From Dehalococcoidia bacterium (GTDB lineage: Bacteria > Chloroflexota > Dehalococcoidia > DSTF01 > JALHUB01), in contig JALHUB010000082.1 in NCBI GenBank assembly GCA_022865685.1, positions 1 to 13,938 on the forward strand: a stretch of DNA of 13,938 nucleotides, given 5' to 3'. Below the pieces are notes generated by a model that was given only the letters and a program-made list of their open reading frames with translations, searched no databases and had not been told where the DNA came from. The first letter of the stretch is position 1. Each line of letters starts with the position of its first letter. This document shows positions 1 to 6,486 of this stretch, one piece after another. Both the position numbers and the translations under genes were made by a program.

Positions 1-114
1 CTGCACCCGTTCAAGAGCATCGCCTTCGCCGTTGCCCTCGGCGACGACGTCCTCACACCGGCGGAAGGCTCCTCTTGCGACTACTGCGACCGTCGCGATC
101 TGTGTCGCGCGTAG
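1..114 (+). CDS. C-terminal end of an unidentified protein with a Cys cluster (partial)
   Basis: Frame 1 is open from the first base to a TAG at 112-114 and gives 37 residues, beginning LHPFKSIAFAVALGDD. The tail carries a C-x2-C-x5-C cluster (CDYCDRRDLCR) at the extreme C-terminus, which suggests a metal or Fe-S site. The 'L-x-P-x-KS' stretch followed by a C-terminal Cys cluster recalls the ends of small corrinoid/methionine-synthase-activation-like proteins, but this is only an impression and I give no function. The gene starts upstream of the window. The next gene begins 170 nt later behind its own promoter, so it is probably a separate transcription unit. Confidence 0.55.
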   Translation: MHPFKSIAFAVALGDDVLTPAEGSSCDYCDRRDLCRA

Positions 115-152
115 GCCCTTGACCTCCCCGAGTTGACCGAAGCCGCTGGTGG

Positions 153-181
153 TTGTCAATTCGTTTGCCGCATGATAAAAT
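153..181 (+). promoter_or_regulatory. sigma70-type promoter for the zinc-ribbon/rpsU unit
   Basis: TTGTCA (153-158) and TAAAAT (176-181) are separated by exactly 17 nt, and each matches its consensus at 5 of 6 positions. They lie in an AT-richer patch of an otherwise GC-rich region. Predicted transcription starts near 188, giving a leader of roughly 97 nt before the GTG at 285. The leader ends in a near-perfect Shine-Dalgarno, AAGGAGG (271-277), 7 nt from the start. The call rests on motif match and placement only. Confidence 0.6.
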
Positions 182-284
182 ACCCGCGATTGTCAAAGCT
201 TTCCGCGTCTTCAGTGGCCGCGAAGAATCCCCCCGATTCGCTCCGCACTCGATGACAAGGAAGTTCAGCTAAGGAGGTCGTCGA

Positions 285-605
285 GTGCCATACACCGACA
301 GAAACCTAACTTGCGTCGATTGCGGCGCCGAATTCACGTTCTCAGCAGAGGACCAGGAGTACCACGCCAGTCGAGGATTCACCAACGAGCCCAAGCGCTG
401 CTCCGCCTGCAGGTCGGCGCGCAAGACCGAGAGGGGTGACTCTCGCGGCGGTGGTGGTGGCGGCGGCGCGCGGCGCCAAATGTTCCCGGCAGTGTGCGCC
501 GAGTGCGGCCAGGCCACGGAGGTCCCCTTCGAGCCCAGGGGAGACCGCCCGGTCTACTGCTTCGATTGCTTCTCGCGCCGTTCCCCGGGCCCCACCCGAT
601 TCTAG
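285..605 (+). CDS. double zinc-ribbon protein (zf-trcl plus CxxC-x17-CxxC)
   Basis: This 106-aa protein has two Cys4 zinc-binding modules. The N-terminal module uses C10/C13 and C39/C42 with 25 residues between the pairs, like the probable zinc-ribbon family zf-trcl. The C-terminal module uses C71/C74 and C92/C95 with exactly 17 residues between the pairs, matching the CxxC-x17-CxxC family whose members carry the 'VPF.P...RPVYC' core seen here. A Gly-rich linker (residues 55-61) joins them. The start is a GTG, supported by AAGGAGG at 271-277 and a 7-nt spacer. The molecular role of these proteins is not established; nucleic-acid or ribosome association is a guess encouraged by rpsU, which follows on the same strand 80 nt later. 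The protein is predicted cytosolic, with no signal peptide or membrane segment. Confidence 0.85.
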   Translation: MPYTDRNLTCVDCGAEFTFSAEDQEYHASRGFTNEPKRCSACRSARKTERGDSRGGGGGGGARRQMFPAVCAECGQATEVPFEPRGDRPVYCFDCFSRRSPGPTRF

Positions 606-650
606 GCCGGTCACGGGGATAGTATCGACGCTGCCGGCCGAGGCCCGGCA
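605..650 (+). promoter_or_regulatory. two mutually exclusive hairpins upstream of rpsU
   Basis: GGCCGG (605-610) can pair with CCGGCC (634-639). Alternatively TGCCGG (632-637) can pair with CCGGCA (645-650) around a 7-nt loop. Both stems use 634-637, so only one can form at a time. The arrangement resembles an attenuator between the zinc-ribbon stop codon and rpsU, but no U-tract follows, and short GC stems are expected by chance in such sequence. Confidence 0.2.
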
Positions 651-685
651 CGTTAGTTCAACGTGGAATGTAGAGGGGATAGTAT
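615..685 (+). repeat. 11-bp direct repeat GGGGATAGTAT, copies exactly 60 bp apart
   Basis: GGGGATAGTAT occurs at 615-625 and again at 675-685. The second copy overlaps the rpsU ribosome-binding region and ends immediately before the TTG start codon at 686. The first copy lies just after the zinc-ribbon stop codon. It could be a small duplication, a protein-binding pair, or coincidence. Confidence 0.5.
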
Positions 686-883
686 TTGTTCGTAGAGCTT
701 AGAGAGGGAGAAACTCAAGAGCACCTCCTTTCGCGCTTCCGTCAGACCATGCAGCGAAACGGGGTGCTCAGGGAGATCAAGAGGAGGCGCCACTTCATAT
801 CCAAGTCGGAGGTGCGGCGTCTCGCCAAGGCAAAAGCAACGCGACGGGCGCGCAAGCGAATAGCCAGGGCGGCGAGGGGCTAA
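686..883 (+). CDS. rpsU: 30S ribosomal protein bS21
   Basis: This 65-aa, strongly basic protein has the bS21 pattern: 'V-x-L/V-R-E-G-E-(T/S)-x-E' at the N-terminus, 'LLSRFRQTMQRNGVLREIKRRRHF' in a long helix and an Arg/Lys-rich tail. bS21 binds the small-subunit platform near the anti-Shine-Dalgarno end of 16S rRNA and helps initiation. Translation starts at TTG (686), the only start that preserves the full conserved N-terminus; GAGGGG (673-678) sits 7 nt upstream. It follows the zinc-ribbon gene on the same strand with an 80-nt gap, so they may share the promoter at 153-181. Its TAA (881-883) is the only TAA used as a normal gene end in this window; a TGA lies in frame five codons further on (899-901). 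Confidence 0.95.
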   Translation: MFVELREGETQEHLLSRFRQTMQRNGVLREIKRRRHFISKSEVRRLAKAKATRRARKRIARAARG

Positions 884-944
884 ACAACTCACCGTATCTG
901 ACCCCGGTCCGTCGAATCCGCAGATCGCCAGCCGGCGTTCTGCA

Positions 945-969
945 ATCAGCGTCGCTATGCGGCGCTGAT
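945..969. terminator. hairpin between convergent rpsU and superoxide dismutase genes
   Basis: ATCAGCGTCGC (945-955) and GCGGCGCTGAT (959-969) form an 11-bp stem, with one T:G wobble, around a TAT loop. It lies in the 164-nt gap (884-1047) between convergent genes, where a bidirectional terminator is expected. Neither side has a T-run, so intrinsic termination would be inefficient. A second weaker pairing (CCGCCGA near 1003 with TCGGCGG near 1026) lies closer to the dismutase stop. I see no gene in this gap. Confidence 0.4.
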
Positions 970-1047
970 GCCATGTTGGCGGCAAATCATAGCCGCGCCC
1001 GCCGCCGATGCCCCTCGATCCTCTGTCGGCGGTGGCAAGCCGGATTG

Positions 1048-1620
1048 CTACAGGCGGCTCTCCACAGCCTCGCGGTTCACGTTGCGCAGGAACGCCTCTA
1101 TGTAATCGGCCCGCTTCAGGCCATAATCGGTCATGAAGGCGTGCTCGAACACGTCCATGACGAGAACCGGCGTGCATCCCGCGAGATGGTTGTTCTGGTG
1201 CTCGTTGATCCACTCGTTGATCAGCGCTCCCGACGCGCCGTCGCGGTAGAGGATCGCCCAGCCGACGCCGCGCATCGCGCCCGTAGCCTTGAAGTCGGCC
1301 AGCCAGGCGTCGAAGCCACCGAAGTCCGCCGCGACCCGCTCCGCGAGCTTTCCGGACTGCGCCAGGTCGCCCTTGCCGCCCAGGTTCTCGAAGTAGTACT
1401 CGTGGAGGCGCATGCCGTCCCACTCGAACCCCATCCGGCGCTTTAGCTCCGCGTACTCAGGGGTGCCCAGCTTGCCGTCTTTAGCCATCTGGGCAAGCGT
1501 ATCGCGGAGCTTGTTCGTGTTCGTGACGTACCCCTGGTAGAGAGTGAAGTGGTTCTTCAGCAACGTCTCGCTGAAACCGTCCATGCCAATGAGGTGGGTG
1601 TAGTCCTTCGCCTCGTACAT
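1048..1620 (-). CDS. Fe/Mn superoxide dismutase
   Basis: This 190-aa protein converts superoxide to oxygen and hydrogen peroxide. The metal ligands are visible: H24 in 'KNHFTLYQGYV', H73 in 'RLHEYYFENL', and D156 and H160 in 'DVFEHAF'. W121 in 'GWAILYRD' is the usual active-site tryptophan. Length and motif order fit the cytosolic iron/manganese family, and no signal peptide is present. The N-terminal helix is the 'LYQGYV' variant rather than the E. coli 'HHQTYV' form. Metal preference cannot be read reliably from sequence. The ATG at 1620 has AAGGAGG (1631-1637, minus strand) 10 nt upstream. The gene lies 67 nt after the DinB-like gene with a hairpin between, and may be cotranscribed with it. 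Confidence 0.96.
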   Translation of the reverse strand: MYEAKDYTHLIGMDGFSETLLKNHFTLYQGYVTNTNKLRDTLAQMAKDGKLGTPEYAELKRRMGFEWDGMRLHEYYFENLGGKGDLAQSGKLAERVAADFGGFDAWLADFKATGAMRGVGWAILYRDGASGALINEWINEHQNNHLAGCTPVLVMDVFEHAFMTDYGLKRADYIEAFLRNVNREAVESRL

Positions 1621-1644
1621 GTAGAGGAGCCCTCCTTTTCTGCG

Positions 1645-1669
1645 GCTCGCCGGCGTCTTGCCGGTGAGC
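1645..1669 (-). terminator. intercistronic hairpin between the DinB-like gene and superoxide dismutase
   Basis: A 10-bp stem (1645-1654 with 1660-1669, one G:T wobble) closes a 5-nt loop. On the minus strand it follows the DinB-like stop codon by about 18 nt and precedes the dismutase Shine-Dalgarno. No U-run follows, so it may be a terminator, a partial attenuator or an RNA-stability element. Confidence 0.4.
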
Positions 1670-1687
1670 GATACCCCATATGCTGTC

Positions 1688-2152
1688 TCAGGCGGCCCGC
1701 TGCTTCAACCAGTCCCTGATCATGGCGGCATGGGTGCGAAAGTGGCCGGCACCTGCCAGGTCGAACATCCGGCTCGCTGTCTTGCCCGGGCCGAAGCGTT
1801 CCTCCGGCAACTGCTCTCCCAGCCGCTGGAAGAGGACCACCTGGTCTTCCAGTTCCTCAAGTATCTGCGCCTTGCCTTTGCCCTGCGCTTCGGCGGCGAA
1901 GATGTCGTTCCAATGTTGCACGTCGGCCCAGTCGACGCCTTCCGGCGCGGGACGCTCGCCCCGTGCCATGCGTTCGAGGCCCGCCCCCAGCTCCCGGTGC
2001 CAGCCCGCCAGATGAGCGACGATCTCGCGCACGCCCCAGCGGCCGTCCAGCCAGCGCTCCTCGAATCGCTCCCTGTCGATGGCGTCGACCAGCGACCGGA
2101 AGTCCCGGTAGGCCTCTTCATGCCATTGCAGTTCGTCCTGTTTTGAGGACAA
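1688..2152 (-). CDS. DinB-like / ClbS-DfsB-type four-helix-bundle protein
   Basis: This 154-aa, mostly helical cytosolic protein has the three-histidine layout of the DinB superfamily (thiol-transferase-like metal-binding bundles). H47 is in 'WGVREIVAHLAGWH' and H137 and H141 are in 'GHFRTHAAMI'. The early 'W-x-V-R-E-I-V-A-H-L' helix is the best family signature, and the length is typical. DinB relatives include bacillithiol and mycothiol transferases and the ClbS/DfsB group; the substrate here cannot be named. The start is TTG at 2152, chosen because AAGGAG (2162-2167, minus strand) lies 9 nt upstream and no better in-frame start follows before the first conserved helix. The neighbouring superoxide dismutase may point to oxidative or electrophile stress, which is inference. 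Confidence 0.85.
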   Translation of the reverse strand: MSSKQDELQWHEEAYRDFRSLVDAIDRERFEERWLDGRWGVREIVAHLAGWHRELGAGLERMARGERPAPEGVDWADVQHWNDIFAAEAQGKGKAQILEELEDQVVLFQRLGEQLPEERFGPGKTASRMFDLAGAGHFRTHAAMIRDWLKQRAA

Positions 2153-2270
2153 TGCGGCACGCTCCTTGCGAAGGCCACGATTCCCGAGTCGAGAGTAGCT
2201 TACCGGCTTGCGTCAGTCGACTACGGATAGCGCAGGCTGCCCTGTCTCTGTTCGACGGGACGCGGCAGGC

Positions 2271-2474
2271 TCAGGCAGCCTTGGCGTCCCCCATGGACTC
2301 GGAGTCGAAGGGCAGCCCCTGGTCCACGGACCGCCGCTGGGTGGCCGCGACGCGCCGGAAGCCGCACTGAAGACAGACCACGTCCCAGCTCCCCGGGGGA
2401 TCGTACTCGAGCCCCAGATTGCCGCGACAACGTGGGCACCTTGCCAGTCCTGAGTCCCACTTCGGCTTCATCAT
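2271..2474 (-). CDS. small zinc-ribbon protein 1
   Basis: This 67-aa protein has one Cys4 zinc ribbon: C13-P-R-C16 and C34-L-Q-C37, with 17 residues between the pairs. The core reads 'CPRCRGNL' followed by 'VVCLQCGFRR'. The tail is polar and shows no recognisable domain. It is clearly related to the 70-aa protein at 4459-4671, which has the same 'MM' start, 'CPRCRG(N/D)L' and 'C(L/I)QCG'. Short ribbons of this type are common hypothetical proteins without an assigned role. The ATG at 2474 (a second ATG follows directly) has AAGGAGG (2483-2489, minus strand) 8 nt upstream. It follows the trehalose-6-phosphate synthase stop by about 54 nt, with a hairpin between them, so cotranscription is likely but may be attenuated. 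Confidence 0.85.
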   Translation of the reverse strand: MMKPKWDSGLARCPRCRGNLGLEYDPPGSWDVVCLQCGFRRVAATQRRSVDQGLPFDSESMGDAKAA

Positions 2475-2502
2475 CTCTGTTGCCTCCTTACAGCAGCGCC
2501 AG

Positions 2503-2537
2503 GCGGCTCAGCGGACTTCCTTGTCCGCTCAAGCCGC
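2503..2537 (-). terminator. two-part hairpin overlapping the otsA stop codon
   Basis: An inner 7-bp stem, AGCGGAC (2510-2516) with GTCCGCT (2523-2529), closes a 6-nt loop. An outer 6-bp stem, GCGGCT (2503-2508) with AGCCGC (2532-2537), extends it across small bulges. The otsA stop codon (2529-2531) lies within the structure, and the Shine-Dalgarno of the next gene begins 14 nt beyond it. No U-tract is present, so an attenuator or 3'-end stabiliser is as likely as a terminator. Confidence 0.45.
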
Positions 2538-4046
2538 AGCCGGTGCTGGTTTAGTGTCCACAATTGCCGCCAGGTCATGGAGCTGCACCTGCAACCAGCG
2601 GCCGATGTCGTGCCGCAGGACCGCCCGTCGCATCAGCGCCGCGCGCTCGCGGCGCTCTTCTTCGCCGAGCGTGAGCGCGGTGAAGAAGAGCGCTTCGGCT
2701 GTGCCCTCGATGTCCTCGGGGCGGACGGAGAGCGCGCCTTCGCGCAGCTCTTCGAAAGAGCCCGCGGCTTCGGAGAGAACGAGCGCCCCGTCGCGCCGGT
2801 TCAGCACAGGCCCCTCTTTCGACACGAGGTTCATTCCGTCGACGAGGGGGTTCACCATCAGCACGTCATACAGGCTGAGCGCCACCAGCGCCTGCAGCCG
2901 GTCGTGCTCGTAGAACACCTTGATCGGCGTCCAATCGCCCCCGCCGTATCGGTCGTTGATCTCGTCCGCGAGAGCGAACACATCCTCGGCGTAGGAGCGG
3001 TATTCCGGGATAGAGGTCCGCGAAGGGACCAGGAAGGAGAGCATCCTCACCCTCCCGGACCACTCGGGATGCTGCTCGAGCATGAGGCCGAAGGCCCTGA
3101 AGCCGGCATGGACATTCTTGCTCGGGTCGAGGCGATCGACCCTGACGATCGTCTTCTCCGCCGTCTCCGATGCCAGCCTAGAGTAATACGGCCGAGCCTC
3201 CGGAGACGAGAGCTGGCTTCGCAGGTCGAAAACGTCGACCGATATTGGGTTCGCCGACACCCTGGTCCGGCGGCCCCTGTAGGTGACTATACCCTCGCTG
3301 AAATCGACGCGCGCGCTGGGGAAGAAGGCCCAGCACATCAGCAGAAAGTCCTGCGCCCATCTCTCCGTCTGGAACACAACGCTATCGTTCGAAAGGAGCC
3401 CCTCGCAGATGGAGTCGACGATCTGGCGTGGCAGCTCCTGCCAGGCTTCCAGGCTCGGCCAGGGGATGTGGATGAAGTGCTGTAGCGACGCGCTCGGGCA
3501 GAGGTTCCGGATGAACATGGGCGCCGCATAGAGGTGGTAGTCGTGCAGCATCACTGTGCCGCAGTTGCGGGTGCTGCGGAACTCGCTCGCCACCGTCTCG
3601 GCGACGGCCTGGTTCACGGGCAGGTAGCCGTGCTCCCAGGCATGGATCGCCTCGCTGCGCGTATCGCGGCGGTCGAGCCGTTCCCAGAGCGAGTGCTGAA
3701 GGAACCAGAGAATGGGGTTGCAGAACGTGCCGTAGAAGAGGTCGTAGGCCTCTTTGGGCGCGGCCACGAGTCGCAGACGCGTGCCCTCGCCGACGTCGAG
3801 GATGCCGCCGTTCATCGCCACCTCACGGTCGGCGGCCGTGGCGGCGCTTGCGATCCAACTAATAGGCGCCGAATTGGCAATCGACGTCAATGCGCTGGCG
3901 ACGCCGCCGCTGGCACGACGCCGTCTCAGCCGTCCCGTCTCGTCGTGATAGTACTCGATCGGTCCCCGGTTGCTAACAATGAGTAACGGTTGCTCCTCCG
4001 TGATCGCCGGACTGGAGAGCAGGGCGGGCCTTGTATATGTGAGCAC
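2529..4046 (-). CDS. otsA: trehalose-6-phosphate synthase-type glucosyltransferase (GT20)
   Basis: This 505-aa cytosolic GT-B enzyme is expected to transfer glucose from a nucleotide sugar to glucose 6-phosphate, giving trehalose 6-phosphate. GT20 hallmarks occur in order: 'VSNRGP' (24-29), the glycine loop 'SGGVASAL' (46-53), 'WFLQHSLW' (114-121), 'LHDYHL' (167-172), 'HIPWPS' (193-198), 'FQTERW' (225-230), 'VDRLDPSKN' with R305 and K310 in the sugar-nucleotide site, and 'DGMNLVSKEG' (403-412). The first GTG (4046) has a GGAAGG-type site just upstream. There is no phosphatase domain and no otsB in the window, so the dephosphorylating partner must be elsewhere. A glucosylglycerol-phosphate synthase, also GT20, cannot be excluded. 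The gene sits between two paralogous zinc-ribbon genes, all on the minus strand. Confidence 0.93.
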   Translation of the reverse strand: MLTYTRPALLSSPAITEEQPLLIVSNRGPIEYYHDETGRLRRRRASGGVASALTSIANSAPISWIASAATAADREVAMNGGILDVGEGTRLRLVAAPKEAYDLFYGTFCNPILWFLQHSLWERLDRRDTRSEAIHAWEHGYLPVNQAVAETVASEFRSTRNCGTVMLHDYHLYAAPMFIRNLCPSASLQHFIHIPWPSLEAWQELPRQIVDSICEGLLSNDSVVFQTERWAQDFLLMCWAFFPSARVDFSEGIVTYRGRRTRVSANPISVDVFDLRSQLSSPEARPYYSRLASETAEKTIVRVDRLDPSKNVHAGFRAFGLMLEQHPEWSGRVRMLSFLVPSRTSIPEYRSYAEDVFALADEINDRYGGGDWTPIKVFYEHDRLQALVALSLYDVLMVNPLVDGMNLVSKEGPVLNRRDGALVLSEAAGSFEELREGALSVRPEDIEGTAEALFFTALTLGEEERRERAALMRRAVLRHDIGRWLQVQLHDLAAIVDTKPAPAAA

Positions 4047-4132
4047 CGTATCTTCCTTCCGTCCACCTCGCCTACCCAGGGTGAGTGATACCAGAGCGTC
4101 TATCAGCGCTAAGAATCACAGCGAGCCTCAGC

Positions 4133-4450
4133 CTAGCTTGCTTTCGACCAGCAGTGACGGGGCCCAACCGAATCATCTTGCTTGGGGCGAGGAGCTTTCC
4201 AGGGGGCGGCCCCTGGCAGGCCTCGATTGCGGGAAGCGGCAATCTGCCGCATCTCTGCGGAGAGAGCCTCAAACGTCAACGCCACGTCGCTCACGAATTC
4301 GGCAGGCTCCGCGCGTGGGGAGTCGCTTTTCACGAGCGATACGGCGACCAGCAGAAGGTCTTCCCTTGTCAACGGTCCGCGGCCTCCGGCGGTGTTTCGC
4401 CGGGCGGAGCTGTCGAGCAAGGCAGCGGGTATCATGTGTCTGTCGTACAT
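4133..4450 (-). CDS. unknown 105-aa protein
   Basis: The reading frame is open further upstream, but ATG 4450 is preferred. It falls just after the zinc-ribbon stop codon (4459-4461), has a weak AGGTG site 5 nt upstream, and removes a low-complexity Arg-rich extension that overlaps the ribbon gene. The central part, 'PLTREDLLLVAVSLVKSD' then 'EFVSDVALTFEALSAEMRQIA', reads like two amphipathic helices of a real protein. The C-terminal 30 residues are less protein-like. I recognise no family. The position suggests a two-gene unit with zinc ribbon 2, upstream of otsA. This could be spurious. Confidence 0.45.
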   Translation of the reverse strand: MYDRHMIPAALLDSSARRNTAGGRGPLTREDLLLVAVSLVKSDSPRAEPAEFVSDVALTFEALSAEMRQIAASRNRGLPGAAPWKAPRPKQDDSVGPRHCWSKAS

Positions 4451-4458
4451 CAGCGCAC

Positions 4459-4671
4459 CTATGCGACCTTCGCTCGGGCCGTCCGGAAGACCGGATTCGT
4501 CTCCGGCAGTTCGGCCGCGGGCCTGTCGACGAACAGGCGCTGCTGAAGAATGGGTTGCCGGGAGTTGTCCAGCGCGGCACCGCACTGGATGCAGGACACG
4601 TAGTTCCCGTAGTAATCAGAGTCGAGGACCAGATCGCCGCGGCAGCGCGGGCAGGACTTCAGCCACATCAT
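4459..4671 (-). CDS. small zinc-ribbon protein 2
   Basis: This 70-aa protein has a single Cys4 ribbon, C7-P-R-C10 and C27-I-Q-C30, with 16 residues between the pairs. The core 'DLVLDSDYYGNYVSCIQCG' is an aromatic-containing version of the ribbon in the protein at 2271-2474, and the two are paralogues. The C-terminal 40 residues are charged and show no known motif. The ATG at 4671 (a second ATG follows directly) is preceded by AAAGGAG about 7 nt upstream. It is followed 8 nt later by the candidate 105-aa gene. Its function is unknown. Confidence 0.85.
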   Translation of the reverse strand: MMWLKSCPRCRGDLVLDSDYYGNYVSCIQCGAALDNSRQPILQQRLFVDRPAAELPETNPVFRTARAKVA

Positions 4672-4977
4672 CTTTCGACTCCTTTCACTGCACCTTCCGG
4701 ACGACCTCTCCGGGACTTCTCCTTCGAACCTCCCGCTTCCGGCGACCCATCGGCCATCCGGAGCAGGGGTGAATCACTGTGCATCTTAAAGTTGGGGCGT
4801 GCGTTCTGTATGAACACGGCGCGCAATTCCGTGCAAGAACCGTGAACGAACGGAGGCACGTGCGGTTGAGCGCGGAGAAAAGCGCAAGGAATGCTAAGTG
4901 AGCGCGTCGGGCAAGGCGAAGCGCCAGTCGCGTTCTGCGATCCGGCGCCCTGGCCATAGACGAGGGATAGAGGCCGG
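4672..4977. other. 306-nt intergenic region without a recognisable gene
   Basis: The region lies between the kinase/regulator stop codon and zinc ribbon 2, both on the minus strand, so it should hold the ribbon's promoter. I find no convincing -35/-10 pair: minus-strand TAAGAT near 4790 has no matching -35. I also see no strong terminator hairpin for the signalling gene. Short open frames here have no protein-like composition. Confidence 0.5.
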
Positions 4978-6456
4978 CTATTCCTTGACCATTCGATATC
5001 CTATCTGCCGTTCGGTGAAGATGTAGCGCGGCTGCTTGGCGTCGTCGTTGAGCTTGCGCCGGAGGTTGCGGATGAAGGAGCGAACGAGCTCCGTCTCACC
5101 GGCGTACTCGGCGCCCCAGACGCGCTGAAGGATCTGGTCGAATGTCATGACAAGGCCGCTGTGCGTTGCCAGCTCGTAGAGCAGCTTGTACTCCGTAGCC
5201 GAAAGGGAGATCTCCTTGCCTTCCAGTATCACGCGACGCTCCGCGAAGTTGATCTCCAGGTCCTTCACCTTGAACGGCGGCCTCGATTCACCCACGCCGG
5301 GCAGCGACCGCCGCCGCAGCGCCGCCTCGATGCGCGCCAGGAGCTCCGACGGCGCGAATGGCTTCGTAACGTAGTCGTCGGCGCCCAGCTTCAGCGCCCG
5401 CACAGTATCTTCGCTGCTGTCGCTGGCGGTAAGGAATATGACCGGCGCTGCGGAGAACTCGCGGATCCGCGCCAGCAAGTCGAAGCCGCTCACGCCGGGA
5501 AGCCGGAGGTCGAGCAGTATCAGGTCCGGTTGCTCCAGCTCCACGAACTTGGTCACCTGCGACGGGTCGCTCGTCACGACACACTGATAGCCGGCCTCAT
5601 TGAGCGAATGCTGGAGATAGCGCAGCACCGGCAGCTCGTCATCGACGGCAAGGACGCGCGGCCTCTCGCTGCGACGGACCCCCGCGGTCATCGTCGGCGT
5701 CGCGGCTTTGGCGGGCGTCGCGGCGGCCTCCGCGGCGAGCGGCAGCGTGAAGCTGAAGGTTGCGCCTTTGCCCTCGCCGTCGCTCTCTGCCCAGATACGG
5801 CCGCCGTGCGCCTCCACGATACCCTTGCAGATCGCGAGCCCCAGCCCGGTGCCCGTGGCGCGGGTCTTGCCGGAGTCGTGCACCTGCGAGAACTTCTGGA
5901 AGAGCAAGGGGAGCTTGTCGGACGCGATGCCCTGGCCCTCGTCTTGCACACGCACGGTCGCCAGCAACGCATCGTGCTCGACACCAATCTTTATCGGCGT
6001 CGCGGCAGACGAGAACTTGGCGGCGTTCGTCAGCAGATTCGTCAGCACCTGGACCAGCCGGCGCTTGTCCGCGTTCACCGCTGGCATCTCCGCCGGCATC
6101 TCCACCTCAATCCGCTGCGAACGACCACTGCGGATCATTATCGACTGCGCCTCCTCGATGACTGGACGGAGGTCGAGAGGTTCCGGCTTCACTGATAGAG
6201 ATCCCGCCTCGATGCGACTTATGTCCAGCAGGTTGTCCGTGAGGTCGCGCAGCCTGTCGGACTGCTCATCGATGATCTGGAACAGCTCCCTTATCTCCTC
6301 GTAATCGAGCGGCCGCGGGCTGCCGAGCGCCGTCGCCGCGGAGCCCTTGATGGCCGCCAGCGGCGTCTTTAGCTCGTGCGTGACCATGCCCAGGAAATCG
6401 CTGCGCAGCCGCTCCATATCTTCCATCGACTGCATTCGTTCCGTCACGTCGCGCAC
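4978..6456 (-). CDS. C-terminal half of a hybrid sensor kinase: HisKA-HATPase-REC-winged helix
   Basis: Numbering is from a GTG at 6456 (492 aa). HisKA has phospho-acceptor H27 in 'VTHELKTPL'. HATPase_c follows, with the N-box N140/N144, 'DEGQGI' (172-177) and 'GTGLGLAI' (202-209). After an Ala/Thr-rich linker (241-263) comes a receiver with acidic D272/D273, phospho-acceptor D316 in 'LLDLRLPG', T343 and K365. An OmpR/PhoB winged helix fills 395-492 ('LSATEYKLLYELATHSG', 'VRSFIRNLRRKL', 'IGYRMV'). All catalytic residues are intact, so autophosphorylation, internal phosphotransfer and DNA binding could occur in one chain. The frame continues upstream without shift to a TAA at 6487-6489, beyond which lies the sensor half. 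Possible restarts (GTG 6456, ATG 6435) lack a good Shine-Dalgarno. On its own this half would have no sensor. Confidence 0.9.
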   Translation of the reverse strand: MRDVTERMQSMEDMERLRSDFLGMVTHELKTPLAAIKGSAATALGSPRPLDYEEIRELFQIIDEQSDRLRDLTDNLLDISRIEAGSLSVKPEPLDLRPVIEEAQSIMIRSGRSQRIEVEMPAEMPAVNADKRRLVQVLTNLLTNAAKFSSAATPIKIGVEHDALLATVRVQDEGQGIASDKLPLLFQKFSQVHDSGKTRATGTGLGLAICKGIVEAHGGRIWAESDGEGKGATFSFTLPLAAEAAATPAKAATPTMTAGVRRSERPRVLAVDDELPVLRYLQHSLNEAGYQCVVTSDPSQVTKFVELEQPDLILLDLRLPGVSGFDLLARIREFSAAPVIFLTASDSSEDTVRALKLGADDYVTKPFAPSELLARIEAALRRRSLPGVGESRPPFKVKDLEINFAERRVILEGKEISLSATEYKLLYELATHSGLVMTFDQILQRVWGAEYAGETELVRSFIRNLRRKLNDDAKQPRYIFTERQIGYRMVKE

Positions 6457-6486
6457 GATCCCTTGAATGGCGACGACCTTGCCGCT

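Noticed and set aside
450..470. GGT/GGC run as a microsatellite repeat
   Set aside because: It encodes the short poly-Gly linker between two zinc-ribbon modules and shows no wider repeat structure.
2577..3485. 302-codon plus-strand frame opposite otsA
   Set aside because: Antisense shadow; the minus strand carries every GT20 motif.
5161..6195. 344-codon plus-strand frame opposite the kinase
   Set aside because: Shadow of the HATPase/REC coding strand; the composition is not protein-like.
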